DNA of 64,000 nucleotides from Paractinoplanes brasiliensis (GTDB lineage Bacteria > Actinomycetota > Actinomycetes > Mycobacteriales > Micromonosporaceae), in NCBI RefSeq assembly GCF_004362215.1, contig NZ_SNWR01000001.1, forward strand, positions 3,888,001 to 3,952,000, in the 5' to 3' direction. Under the pieces are notes generated by a model that worked only from the letters and a program-made list of their open reading frames with translations, ran no database searches and had not been told where the DNA came from. Of the stretch, positions 35,633 to 45,225 are shown piece by piece (positions within the stretch are counted from its first letter, which is position 1; each line of letters begins with the position of its first letter). Both the position numbers and the translations under genes were made by a program.

Positions 35633-38600
35633 TCAATACGGCGGCAGGTGGGCCACCTGGATGAGCCGGATGCCCTCACGCCGCGTCACGAGGCGGCCAC
35701 GACCCGGCGGCATCGGGGCGGGGCGCACCGGGCCGACGAGCGCGCCCTCGTCGGGCGGGCCGGACATGACCAGACCGGGCGCCGACAGTTCGCGCAGCCG
35801 CTGGATGACCGGCTCGTAGAGCGACCGTCCGGCCCCGCCCGCACGCCGGGTCAGGATGAGGTGCAAACCGACATCGCGCGCCTGGGGCAGGTACTCCAGC
35901 AGCGGCGTCAGCGGGTTGGTCGGGCCGGCCACCACCAGGTCGTAGTCGTCGACCAGCACGAACAGCTCCGGACCGGTCCACCAGGACCGTTCGCGCAGTT
36001 GCTGGGCGGTCACGTCGGGGCCGGGCAGGCGGCGCTCCATGTAACCGGCGACCGACTGCATCAGCTCGAGGGTCTTCTGGGCCTGGATGCCGTACCCGAT
36101 GCGGTGGTCGCTCTCGGGCAGGTCCATCAGGGACCGCCGGTAGTCGACCAGGATGATCCGCGCCTCCTCGGGCGCGAACCGCTGCGTGATCGTCGTGGCC
36201 AGGCCGCGCAGGAACGTCGACTTGCCGCACTCGGAGTCGCCGAAGAGCAGGAAATGCGGGTCGGAGCCGAAGTCGATCTCGACGGGCTGCAGGTCGGCCT
36301 CGGCGATCCCGATCGGCAGACGGAGCCCGCTGCTGCGGCTCAGACCCACCACTTCCCCGTACGGGATCACGTCCGGAAGCAGGCGCACCCGCGGGGCCGG
36401 AGCGCCGTGCCAGTTGGACGCGACCTCCTTGACCAGGTCGCTCGTGTCGGCGAGCGTGCTCAGCTCGGGCCGCACGGTGAGCAGGTGCAGGAACTTGTTC
36501 TTGTCGGTCGGGTGCTCGATGATGCCGCGGCCGGGTTTCTCGGGCACGGTCATCGCGGCCCGGCGGTTGACCGTCGAGTCGCTGGGGTCGCCCAGCCGCA
36601 GCTCGAGACGCGAGCCGAACAGGTCGCGGATCGCCGGCCGGAAGTCCATCCACCGTGAGGTCGCGGCGACGACGTGAATGCCGTACGAGAGGCCCCGGGT
36701 GGCGATGTCGGTGATGACCGACTCCAGCTCCTCGTATTCCTTGCGCAATGTGGACCAGCCGTCCACCACGAGGAACACGTCGCCGAACGGGTCGTTGTCG
36801 CCGGCCTGCGATGCCGTGTTCGCCCGGCGCCGGCGGTAGGACGCCATCGACTCGATGCCCATCGCGCTGAACCGGGCCTCGCGCTCGGCCAGCAGCGTCG
36901 AGATCTCACCCACCGTACGACGGACGCCCACCGTGTCGACGCGGCCGGACACCCCGCCCACGTGCGGCAGGTCGCGCAGCGTGCCCAGCGCCCCGCCGCC
37001 GAAGTCGAGGCAGTAGATCTGCACCTCGGCCGGGGTGTGGGTGAGCGCCAGCCCGCACACCAGCGCGCGCAGTGCCGTCGACTTGCCGCTCAGCGTCGAG
37101 CCGACCACCGCGACGTGCCCGGCCGCGCCCGCGAGCTGCAGCCACATCACGTCGCGCAGCTGCTCGCGGGGCTTGTCGATCATCGCGATCGGCACCTGCA
37201 ACGCGCCGTGCAGCTCGGGGTTGGCGAACGCCAGGCCGCGCGCCTGGTCGACGGCGACCGGGCCGAGCAGTTCGTCGAGCGCCGCCGACTGGTTGAGCGG
37301 CGGCAGCCACACCTGGTGGGCCGGGGGTCCCTGGCCGCCGAGGCGGTCGACCGTCACGTCGAGCACGCTCTCGCCGGCCGGGATCTCCTCGGGTTTCGGC
37401 TCGACCGGCCTCACCGGCTTGGGTGCGGGCACGTAACGCGTCGAATAGGCCAGGACCTGCGGCTCGGCCCCGGCTCCCCCGGCGGCGGCACGCGTGCGGA
37501 CCTTGGGCAGCGGGCCCGAGACGTACGCGGCCTTGAAGCGGACCAGCGGTTCGGTGCCGAACTTGAGGTAGCCGTGACCGGGCGAGCGCGGCAGCTCGTA
37601 CGCGTCGGGCACACCGAGCACGGCCCGCGACTCGAGCGCCGAGAAGGTCCGCAGACCCACCCTGTACGACAGGTGGGTGTCGAGCCCGCGCAGCCGTCCC
37701 TCCTCGAGGCGCTGGCTGGCCAGCAGCAGGTGCACGCCGAGCGAGCGGCCGAGGCGTCCGATCTGGACGAACAGATCGATGAAGTCCGGCTTGGCCGACA
37801 GCAGCTCGGAGAACTCGTCACAGATCACCAGCAGCGACGGCAGTGGCGGCAGCGCGGCGCCACCGGCCCGGGCCTTTTCGTAGTCGCGCAGGCTGGCGTA
37901 GTTGCCCGCCTTGCGCAGCACTTCCTGCCGCCGGATCATCTCGCCGTCGATCGCGTCGACCATGCGATCGACCAGGGGCAGCTCGTCGGCCAGGTTGGTG
38001 ATGACGGCGGCCGTGTGGGGCAGGCGGTCGAGCGAGGCGAACGTCGCCCCGCCCTTGAAGTCGATCAGGACGAAGTTGAGCGTCTCGGACGAGTGCGTGG
38101 TGGCCAGCGCCAGCACCAGCGTGCGCAGCAGCTCGGACTTGCCGGAGCCGGTGGCGCCGATCAGCAGGCCGTGCGGGCCCATGCCGTCCTGCGCAGACTC
38201 CTTGAGGTCGAGCTCGACCGGGGCGCCGTCCGCCCCCACGCCGATCGGCACGCGCAGCTTGTCGCGGTTGGGCCGCGGCGCCCAGGCCTGGGCCACGCTG
38301 AACGTCTCGGGGTCGCCGATGCCGAGCAGGTCGGACAGCCCCATCTCGGTCGCCAGCGGTGTGTCGGCCGACTTCGACATCGCGGCCAGCCGCAGCGGAG
38401 CCAGCCGGCGCGCGACCGCCTCGGCCTCCTCGACGCTGAGCCGGTCGGGGGTGCCGACCTCGGCCTCGTGCTCCATCGAGTACGTGTTGAGCACCCGGCG
38501 GCCGCCGTGGTGGGCGACCTCGAGCACGAGCAGCGAGCGGTCGAGCAGGCGTGGGGGCTGCTCGTCGAGATCGAGAACCGTGACGCCGTCGATGCCGTCG

Positions 38601-39604
38601 TCGAGCTGGGTCGCGCCCTTGAGATCGGCGCCGTCGAGCACGATCACCACGTGCGGCGTGCTCACGCTCTGGCCCGCCGGGTTGAACCGGGGCCGGTTGC
38701 CGATCACGTCTTCCAGCAGTTTTTCCAGTTCCTGACCGGTGCCGGCGACCAGGCGCACGTGGCCCAGCGCGTCCGTGCGGGCCGGGTGCAGGTTGTGCGG
38801 CAGCCACTTGACCCACTCCCACGACGCGCGGCGTTCGGGGCCGGCGCAGACCGCGACGATCAGGTCGTCGGGCGCGTGGAACGTGGCCAACTGGGCGACG
38901 ACCGCGCGGCTCAGACCCTGTACGTCGGACGTGGTGCCGGGCCCGCTGCCGCGTAGGAAGACCCGTGCGAACCCGCGCAACGAGGCCGCCACGGGCAGGT
39001 CGGGCACAACCGAGTAGGCGTCGAGGAAGCGCCGCAACGCGCCCGCGGTCATCGGCTCGAGCTCGTCCAGCGGGCGCGTCACCGGTGGCAGCAGCGGAGT
39101 GGCCAGAGTCTGCGGGCCGACGGCCAGGCGGACGACGCCGAAGTCGGGATCGCTGGTACGCCTTTCCCACACCCGGTGGCTGCCCGCGGTCGACCAGAGC
39201 TTGGTGGGGTCGGGATGGCGGTAGAGCAGGCCGACGCGCTGCTTGCGGGCCGTCTCGCGGACGCGTTTGCGCAGGCCGGAGAGGTGCCGCAGGTATTCGC
39301 GGCGGGCCGCCATCATCTCGGCCTTCTTGGGGGAGCCGTTCGAGCCGAAGCTGGTGGCCAGCATCGCGATCGAGGAGACCCCGAACAGGCCACCGATCAC
39401 ATAGGAGTACGGCCCGGTGCGGCCCTGCCCCATCATCATCGCCATCGCGACCGAGCCGCCCAGCATCGGCAGCGCCATCATCGCCTGCTGCCAGCGGCCC
39501 CCGGCCGCCTGCGGGATCTCGGGTGGTGGCTCGACAGCGATCTCGCCGGTCGGAATCTCCGGCGCGGGGCGCCGGGCCGACCGCTTGATCACTACCGTAC
39601 TCAT
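35633..39604 (-). CDS. eccC: EccC, type VII secretion FtsK/SpoIIIE-type ATPase (three ATPase domains)
   Basis: Motor ATPase of ESX secretion, 1323 residues in one chain (EccCa and EccCb fused). Two membrane helices near residues 39-85 are followed by a cytoplasmic linker and three P-loop domains: Walker A GATGSGKSE (about 483), GSTLSGKST (about 834) and GDSECGKST (about 1121). Each is followed by a Walker-B-like region (LLVICDEFSELL, VFLVVDGW, LFVLVDDYDLV). The third domain usually binds the substrate signal. ATG 39604 begins MSTVVIKRSARR; much upstream in-frame sequence is a shadow of eccD. Divergent from eccD, 141 bases apart. Confidence 0.96.
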   Translation of the reverse strand: MSTVVIKRSARRPAPEIPTGEIAVEPPPEIPQAAGGRWQQAMMALPMLGGSVAMAMMMGQGRTGPYSYVIGGLFGVSSIAMLATSFGSNGSPKKAEMMAARREYLRHLSGLRKRVRETARKQRVGLLYRHPDPTKLWSTAGSHRVWERRTSDPDFGVVRLAVGPQTLATPLLPPVTRPLDELEPMTAGALRRFLDAYSVVPDLPVAASLRGFARVFLRGSGPGTTSDVQGLSRAVVAQLATFHAPDDLIVAVCAGPERRASWEWVKWLPHNLHPARTDALGHVRLVAGTGQELEKLLEDVIGNRPRFNPAGQSVSTPHVVIVLDGADLKGATQLDDGIDGVTVLDLDEQPPRLLDRSLLVLEVAHHGGRRVLNTYSMEHEAEVGTPDRLSVEEAEAVARRLAPLRLAAMSKSADTPLATEMGLSDLLGIGDPETFSVAQAWAPRPNRDKLRVPIGVGADGAPVELDLKESAQDGMGPHGLLIGATGSGKSELLRTLVLALATTHSSETLNFVLIDFKGGATFASLDRLPHTAAVITNLADELPLVDRMVDAIDGEMIRRQEVLRKAGNYASLRDYEKARAGGAALPPLPSLLVICDEFSELLSAKPDFIDLFVQIGRLGRSLGVHLLLASQRLEEGRLRGLDTHLSYRVGLRTFSALESRAVLGVPDAYELPRSPGHGYLKFGTEPLVRFKAAYVSGPLPKVRTRAAAGGAGAEPQVLAYSTRYVPAPKPVRPVEPKPEEIPAGESVLDVTVDRLGGQGPPAHQVWLPPLNQSAALDELLGPVAVDQARGLAFANPELHGALQVPIAMIDKPREQLRDVMWLQLAGAAGHVAVVGSTLSGKSTALRALVCGLALTHTPAEVQIYCLDFGGGALGTLRDLPHVGGVSGRVDTVGVRRTVGEISTLLAEREARFSAMGIESMASYRRRRANTASQAGDNDPFGDVFLVVDGWSTLRKEYEELESVITDIATRGLSYGIHVVAATSRWMDFRPAIRDLFGSRLELRLGDPSDSTVNRRAAMTVPEKPGRGIIEHPTDKNKFLHLLTVRPELSTLADTSDLVKEVASNWHGAPAPRVRLLPDVIPYGEVVGLSRSSGLRLPIGIAEADLQPVEIDFGSDPHFLLFGDSECGKSTFLRGLATTITQRFAPEEARIILVDYRRSLMDLPESDHRIGYGIQAQKTLELMQSVAGYMERRLPGPDVTAQQLRERSWWTGPELFVLVDDYDLVVAGPTNPLTPLLEYLPQARDVGLHLILTRRAGGAGRSLYEPVIQRLRELSAPGLVMSGPPDEGALVGPVRPAPMPPGRGRLVTRREGIRLIQVAHLPPY

Positions 39605-39745
39605 TCGGCCGTTGATCCCTTTCGTCCACAAAGGTGTGACTCTGCCGCCGGGCGTTCCGTTGGCCTCATGGTAGGTAAAGTGCGCTTGCGCCCGCAGCCT
39701 CGTCTTCGTCGATGGGCAAACCGGGCACCTGGGGGAGGTGTATCG

Positions 39746-41179
39746 ATGAGCATCGGACTGGCGCGGGTCACCATCAGCGCCCCGCAGCGCCGCATCGACG
39801 TGGCGTTGCCCGAGCACGTGCCGCTGGCCGAGCTGCTGCCCGAGGTGCTGCGTCACGCGGGCGAGGGCCTCGCCGACGACGGTGAGAAACACGGCGGGTG
39901 GGTGCTCCGGCGCACCGACGGCGTCGCCTTGGCCACGGCCCAAGGTCTTTTCCCCCAGGGCGTACGGGACGGCGAGGTGCTCCACCTGGTGCCGGCCCAC
40001 GACGAGTGGCCCGAGCTCGAGTACGACGACGTGGTCGAGGCCATCGCCGAGGGCGCCCGCCGTCGCGGCAACGCCTGGACGCCCGCCTCCACCCGCACGG
40101 CCACGCTGGTCGGGGCCGGGGTGCTGCTCGCGCTGGGCCTGATCGCGGTGCTCGCCGCCGGCCCGGGGTGGGCCGGCGCCGCGTACGCCGGGCTCGGCCT
40201 GGCGGTCCTGCTGGCGTTGGCGGGGGTGACAGCCTCCCGGGCGTACGGGGATGCCCGCGCCGGGGCGGCCCTGGGCGCGTACGCGATGCCGTTCGCCTTC
40301 GCCGGCGGCGCCGTGCTGGTGGCGACCGGTGACCGGGTGGGAGTGTTCGGCCTGCTGCCCTGGCTCGGCGGTTCCGAGCTGCTGGCCGGTTCGGTCGCGT
40401 TGCTGCTGGTGGCCGCGCTGGGCGCGGTCGGGGTCTCGGGTCAGCTGCGCCTGTTCACGGCGGGGGCCGTGGTCGGGCTGTTCGGCGCGATCGCCGCCCT
40501 GGCCGGCATGTTCACCAGTGCCGCGGGCGCCGCCGCCGTGCTGATCTCGATTCTGGTCTGCGGGATCGGCGCGCTGCCGCTGCTCGCCATCCGCTTCGGC
40601 AAGGTGCCCATGCCGCCGGTCACGCTGCCGACCGGCGCCGAGGCGTCCGAGGGTTTCACCGGGGTCAGCGCCGCGAGCGCGCTCGACGCCGCCCGCGAAC
40701 GTCCCGACCGGGCCACCGTCTTCGCGGCCGTCACGCGCACCGAGGAACTGCTGGCCGGCATGCTGCTCGGCCACGCCGTGCTGGCCGTGGCCGCGTTCGG
40801 CGTCCTGGCCGCGGCCGGCTCACTGTCGGCCCGGATCCTGATGGCCGTCTCGGCGGCCGCCCTGCTGCTGCGCTCGCGGCTGTTCGTCACGCTGCGCCAG
40901 CGGGTGCCGCTGGTCGTGGGTGGCCTGGCCGGCGTCGCCGCGCTCGGCATCGACATGCTGCGCGACGCCGGCCCCGCGGTGCTGCTCGGGGTGACCGGGG
41001 CGGCGCTGGTGCTGGCTCTGCTCACCGTGGTGGCCGGTGCGACCTACTCCCGCAAGCCGCCGTCGCCCTACCTGGGCCGGGCCGCCGACCTGCTGGACAC
41101 GCTCGTGGTCGTGTCGGTGATCCCGGTGGCGTGCGCCGTCGTCGGCCTCTATGACGCCGTGACCGGCATCAGCCGCTGA
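39746..41179 (+). CDS. eccD: EccD, type VII secretion integral membrane protein
   Basis: Core channel component of ESX systems: N-terminal ubiquitin-like domain (about 1-85, beginning MSIGLARVTISAPQRRID), then about 11 transmembrane helices in 477 residues. GGGGGAGG precedes the ATG at 39746. Together with eccC and mycP this supplies part of the apparatus; eccB, eccE and WXG100 (esxAB) genes are not seen nearby, so they must be elsewhere or the system is incomplete. Its 3' end is duplicated just after the stop. Confidence 0.95.
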   Translation: MSIGLARVTISAPQRRIDVALPEHVPLAELLPEVLRHAGEGLADDGEKHGGWVLRRTDGVALATAQGLFPQGVRDGEVLHLVPAHDEWPELEYDDVVEAIAEGARRRGNAWTPASTRTATLVGAGVLLALGLIAVLAAGPGWAGAAYAGLGLAVLLALAGVTASRAYGDARAGAALGAYAMPFAFAGGAVLVATGDRVGVFGLLPWLGGSELLAGSVALLLVAALGAVGVSGQLRLFTAGAVVGLFGAIAALAGMFTSAAGAAAVLISILVCGIGALPLLAIRFGKVPMPPVTLPTGAEASEGFTGVSAASALDAARERPDRATVFAAVTRTEELLAGMLLGHAVLAVAAFGVLAAAGSLSARILMAVSAAALLLRSRLFVTLRQRVPLVVGGLAGVAALGIDMLRDAGPAVLLGVTGAALVLALLTVVAGATYSRKPPSPYLGRAADLLDTLVVVSVIPVACAVVGLYDAVTGISR

Positions 41180-41224
41180 ACTCGACGGACCTCACGACGC
41201 GGTAGCCCGCATCAGCCGCTGAAC
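41147..41224 (+). repeat. Duplicated 3' end of eccD (43-bp offset)
   Basis: The last 35 bases of the gene including the stop (41147-41181) recur at 41190-41224, 43 bases downstream. The final 16 bases, GCATCAGCCGCTGAAC, are identical and the rest agree at most positions. The second copy lies after the stop codon, so it does not change the protein. Confidence 0.8.
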
Positions 41225-41231
41225 GAAGAAA

Positions 41232-41265
41232 CGCGCGGACGAGGCTTTCCAGCTCCGTCCGCGCG
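41232..41265. terminator. Terminator between eccD and ppa
   Basis: CGCGCGGAC (41232-41240) pairs with GTCCGCGCG (41257-41265), a perfect 9-bp G+C-rich stem with a 16-base loop, in the convergent gap. No T-run. Confidence 0.55.
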
Positions 41266-41320
41266 CGCGGTCGCGCGACGTCGGCGGGCGACGGCGGGGC
41301 GCGACGTTCCTCTGCTCAGA

Positions 41321-41824
41321 TCAGTGATCGAGGCCCTCGGCCTCGGCGGCCTCCTGCCGCTTGAACGAGGCCTTGATCTCTTCCTCGGCCTCGACCCGGC
41401 CCGTCCAGGTGGCGCCCTCGACCGACTTGCCCGGCTCGAGGTCCTTGTAGACCGTGAAGAAGTGCTGGATCTCCATCCGGTCGAACTCACCCAGGTGGTG
41501 GATGTCGCGCAGGTGCTCCTGACGCGGGTCCTCGAACGGCACGCAGAGGACCTTGTCGTCGCGGCCCTTCTCATCGGTCATGCGGTACATGCCGATGGCC
41601 CGCGCGCGGATCAGGCAGCCCGGGAACGTCGGCTCCTGCACCAGCACGAGCGCGTCCAGCGGGTCGCCGTCCTGGCCGAGGGTGCCCTCGATGAAACCGT
41701 AGTCAGCCGGGTACTGCGTCGAGGTGAACAGGGTCCGGTCGAGCCGGATGCGACCAGTCTTGTGGTCGACCTCGTACTTGTTGCGGTGGCCCTTGGGGAT
41801 CTCAACCACTACGTCGAAATCCAT
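41321..41824 (-). CDS. ppa: Inorganic pyrophosphatase
   Basis: Hydrolyses pyrophosphate to drive biosynthesis. A 167-residue family I enzyme: KYEVDHKTGRIRLDR, YPADYGFIEGTL, the signature DGDPLDALVLV with metal-binding Asp residues, and GRDDKVLCVPFEDPR. The ATG at 41824 has AAGGGAG 8 bases upstream; an earlier in-frame start is less likely. Convergent with eccD and divergent from dacB, the same order (ppa next to dacB) as in mycobacteria. Confidence 0.97.
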   Translation of the reverse strand: MDFDVVVEIPKGHRNKYEVDHKTGRIRLDRTLFTSTQYPADYGFIEGTLGQDGDPLDALVLVQEPTFPGCLIRARAIGMYRMTDEKGRDDKVLCVPFEDPRQEHLRDIHHLGEFDRMEIQHFFTVYKDLEPGKSVEGATWTGRVEAEEEIKASFKRQEAAEAEGLDH

Positions 41825-41996
41825 GATGTGACTCCCTTGTTCGCCCGCTTGAGAGAAGACCGGTCCCACGGGCGGGGAAAACTGTGGCCGGACCAGGTCT
41901 GTTCAAAACAGTGGCGGCCGACAGGATCCGCGCGCGACGGTGTGCCGGATGTCGCTAGTCTCCCCTAAGTCTTACGCCGCGTTCTAGGAGGGGCTT

Positions 41997-44098
41997 GTGG
42001 GGAGGCAAGATTCACACGATGGTCCCCGGTACGACGGCGTGTCCGAGTCGCATCGGGGCTCGGGAAACGGTAACCCGGCGGCGGCCCGCGAGGGTGATTC
42101 TTCGGGGCAGCCCGGCCCGACCGTCGACCTCAGCGGTCACGTGTCGGCACAAAAGCCTCAAGCGTCACCGCAGAGCGCGATTCAGCCGTCCGTTCGGCCG
42201 GAATCGGCGTCCGGTCGGGCAGACGTTTCGAGCAGTTCGCCTCGAGGCGGAAACGAGCCCGCGCGGCCCCGGGATCCGCGCGACGTTCCGGCCGGCGAGA
42301 CGGCGGACTTCGCCGCGCCGGCGGCCTCGGAAGAGCGGGCCCAGGGCGCTTGGGCCACGCCGCCGGCAGTGACGGGCGGAACCTACGGGCGGGCTGCGGT
42401 GCCGATCAACAATGTGCGGCTCAGCAATGTGCGGCCGACGTCGCCAACGGGGTCGGGTGCGGCGGGACCGGGTGCGGCGGCGGGGTCGGGTGCGGCGGGA
42501 CCGGGTGCGGCGGCGGGTGGCGGGCCGGGGGCGGTTCGGGGGCGGCGGCTGTTGGCGGGACGGCGGGGGATGGCGCGCCGGATGGGCGCAACCCGGCATC
42601 ATCCCCCGTAGCGGGCGAGTCGGCCCGGACCAACGACGGCGCTGGGCCAGGTGCCGCGAGAACGGATTCCAGAACTCGTACGAAATGGGTTTTTGCTCTT
42701 TCGGTCTTGATCTTGTTGGTCGGCGGGGCCGGCGTGATCGCCCTCGTACGCCCCGGACCGGTCGACGGGTGGTTGTCGGCCGAACCGACCAGCGCGCCCA
42801 CGCCCGCCCCGACGACGCCCGACCCGTCGCCCAGCCCGGTGCTGGTGGCGGCGACCGGCGGCGGCCCGGCCCCCACGAGTGACGGCGTTACCAGGGCGAT
42901 CGACCCGCTCGTGAAGTCGGCCGCGCTCGGCACGAAGGTGCACGTGGCGGTGCTCGACGTGGCCTCCGACGAGGTGCTTTACGAGCGTGACGCGGACACC
43001 ATGACCACTCCCGCGTCGACGACCAAGCTGCTGACGGCGGCGGCGGTCCTGGACGCGCGCGGCCCCTCGTACAGGCTGAGCACCCGCGCGGTGGCGGGCA
43101 GCGCACCCGGCGAGGTCGTGCTGATCGGCGGCGGCGACCCGACGCTGGCTACCACCAAGAACACCCTGTTCCCGGGGGCGGCCCGGCTCGACCTGCTGGC
43201 GGCCCAGGTCAAGAAGGCGCTGGGCGCAACCGCGGCGACCAGCCTGCGGTACGACACCTCGCTGTTCAGCGGCCCCGAGACGGCGAAGGGCTGGGACTCC
43301 ACCGACATCTCGTTCGGGCAGGTGTCCCGCATCCAGGCGCTCATGGTCAACGCGGGCCGGGTGCGGCCGATCCACAACGAGTTCGGCGGCGACCCGCGCT
43401 CGGCGAACCCGGCCGACGCGGCGGCCCGGGCGTTCGCGAAGCTGCTCGGCGTGCCCTCGTCGGCCGTCAAGAAGGGCAAGGCCCCGACGGCGGCGCCGGC
43501 CTCGGCGGACACCGGCGGCTGGACTCCCGGGCAGCAGCTGGGTGTCGTGCAGTCGCCGCCGATGGTGCAGCTCACCGACTGGATGCTCGAGCAGAGCGAC
43601 AACACGGCGGCCGAGGCGCTGGGCCGGCACGTGGCGATCGCCGACGGCAAGCCGGCCACGTTCGACGCGGCCACCGACGCGATCGTCGCCCGGATGCGCG
43701 ACCTCGGGCTTCCGGCGGACGAGGCCAACCTGTACGACGCGAGCGGCCTGTCGCGCAACAACGGGATCAGCCCGGCGATGCTGACCGAGCTGCTGGCCCT
43801 CGCCGCGTCGGGGCAGCGCCCGGCGCTGAGCAGCATCTTCGGCGGGCTCCCGGTGGCGGGCTGGTCGGGCACGATGACCAAGCGGTTCGTCACGCCGCAG
43901 CCCAACCAGGTCGGCCAGGGGGTGGTCCGGGCCAAGACCGGCACGTTGAGCGGCGTCAACACCATGGCCGGCGTGCTGACCACGGCCGACGGGCGGCTGC
44001 TGGTCTTCGCGATCATGGCGAGCGGCTCGGCGAACGCGATCACCGGGCGCGCCGCGCTCGACAAGGTCGCGGCCCGGCTCGTCACCTGTGGGTGCTGA
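41997..44098 (+). CDS. dacB: D-alanyl-D-alanine carboxypeptidase (PBP4/DacB type) with an apparent frameshift in the N-terminal region
   Basis: Trims or cleaves peptidoglycan stem peptides. A strong AGGAGGGG precedes a GTG at 41997. This frame encodes a Ser/Pro/Gly-rich cytoplasmic leader and closes at 42611. The membrane anchor (WVFALSVLILLVGG) and enzyme are in another frame, open to 44098, with no good start codon near the anchor. The frames join cleanly if one G is added to the G-run at 42538-42542. The enzyme part has the PBP motifs STTK, QSDN and AKTGTLSG and continues to GRAALDKVAARLVT. Interpretation: single-base deletion, sequencing error or programmed frameshift. Followed 54 bases later by the metalloprotease gene. 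Confidence 0.82.
42449..42514 (+). repeat. Two-copy 33-bp coding repeat in the dacB leader
   Basis: A 33-base unit starting GGGGTCGGGTGCGGCGGGAC occurs at 42449-42481 and again at 42482-42514, encoding Gly/Ala/Pro repeats in the leader frame. It borders the G-run where the reading frame changes. Confidence 0.8.
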
Positions 44099-44152
44099 TC
44101 TCCGGGTTTCACCTGAGGTCTGAGCTCGATTTCCGCGGGTACGGTGGTGGAC

Positions 44153-45214
44153 ATGGCGCAGTTCGTTGACTGGGATCTGGCCGCCGCTACCGCGGGCGCG
44201 CTGTCAAAATCCGGCCCCGCGGTGTCCTACGACGACGCGATGGCGGTGGTGACCGAGCTGCGGAATCTGACCGACGAGGCGGCCGGGCACGTGGCCGCCT
44301 ACACCGGGCTCAACCCGCAGGTCGAGGTGCCGCCCGTACGGGTGGTCGACCGCAAGGACTGGGCCGCCGTCAACATCGCCGGCCTCAAACAGGTGATCAT
44401 TCCGCTGGTCACCCGGCTCTCGGGCGACAAGCAGCCCGGCGGGCTCGCCGACGCGATCGGCTCCCGGGTCACCGGGGTGCAGGCCGGCACGATCCTGGCG
44501 TACCTCTCGGGCCGGGTCCTCGGGCAGTACGAGGTGTTCTCCGGCAACCCCGGTCAGCTGCTGCTCAACGCGCCCAACATCGTCGAGGTGGAACGCAAGC
44601 TGGGCGCCGACTCGCGCGACTTCCGGCTCTGGGTCTGCCTGCACGAGGTGACCCACCGCACCCAGTTCACCGCGGTCCCGTGGATGCGCGGCTACTTCCT
44701 GGGCGAGGTGCAGGCCTTCGTCGACGCCTCGCAGAGCACCGAGCACATTCTCGAGCGCATGCGCCGCGGTGTCGCCACGCTCTCCGACGCGCTGCGCGAC
44801 CCCGAGTCGCGTTCCTCGGTGCTCGACATCGTGCAGACCCCCGGGCAGAAGGCGGTGCTCGACCGCCTGACCGCGCTGATGACCCTGCTCGAGGGGCACG
44901 CCGAGTTCGTGATGGACGGTGTCGGGCCCGAGGTGATCCCGAGCGTCGAGTCGATCCGGGCCAAGTTCAACCGGCGGCGCGAGAGCGGCAACCCGCTGGA
45001 GAAGGCCGTCCGCCGGCTGCTGGGCATCGAGGTCAAGATGCGGCAGTACGCCGAGGGCCGCAAGTTCGTGCACGGTGTGGTCGAGCGGGTCGGCATGGAC
45101 GGCTTCAACAAGATCTTCGACTCGCCGCTCACGCTGCCGCGGCTCGACGAGCTCAGCGACCCCGACGCCTGGGTGACCCGGGTGCACGGGCCGCAGCCCG
45201 CGATCGGCGGCTGA
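44153..45214 (+). CDS. DUF2342 zinc-dependent metalloprotease-like protein (Rv3626c-like)
   Basis: A 353-residue protein with a single HExxH zinc motif (LHEVTHRTQF near residue 167) and family segments GPAVSYDDAMAVVTEL, VNIAGLKQVIIPLV and YAEGRKFVHGVVERVGMDGF. The family is often annotated as F420-biosynthesis-associated, but its function is unproven. Substrate unknown. I use the ATG at 44153 (MAQFVDWDLAAATA), which is typical; earlier in-frame GTGs exist. It lies between dacB and tilS as in M. tuberculosis. TACGGT about eight bases upstream might give a leaderless transcript. Confidence 0.9.
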   Translation: MAQFVDWDLAAATAGALSKSGPAVSYDDAMAVVTELRNLTDEAAGHVAAYTGLNPQVEVPPVRVVDRKDWAAVNIAGLKQVIIPLVTRLSGDKQPGGLADAIGSRVTGVQAGTILAYLSGRVLGQYEVFSGNPGQLLLNAPNIVEVERKLGADSRDFRLWVCLHEVTHRTQFTAVPWMRGYFLGEVQAFVDASQSTEHILERMRRGVATLSDALRDPESRSSVLDIVQTPGQKAVLDRLTALMTLLEGHAEFVMDGVGPEVIPSVESIRAKFNRRRESGNPLEKAVRRLLGIEVKMRQYAEGRKFVHGVVERVGMDGFNKIFDSPLTLPRLDELSDPDAWVTRVHGPQPAIGG

Positions 45215-45225
45215 GCTCCCGTCCG

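Noticed and set aside
39605..40774. In-frame upstream extension of eccC by 390 codons
   Set aside because: It runs antisense through eccD; the true start at 39604 opens the T7SS ATPase.
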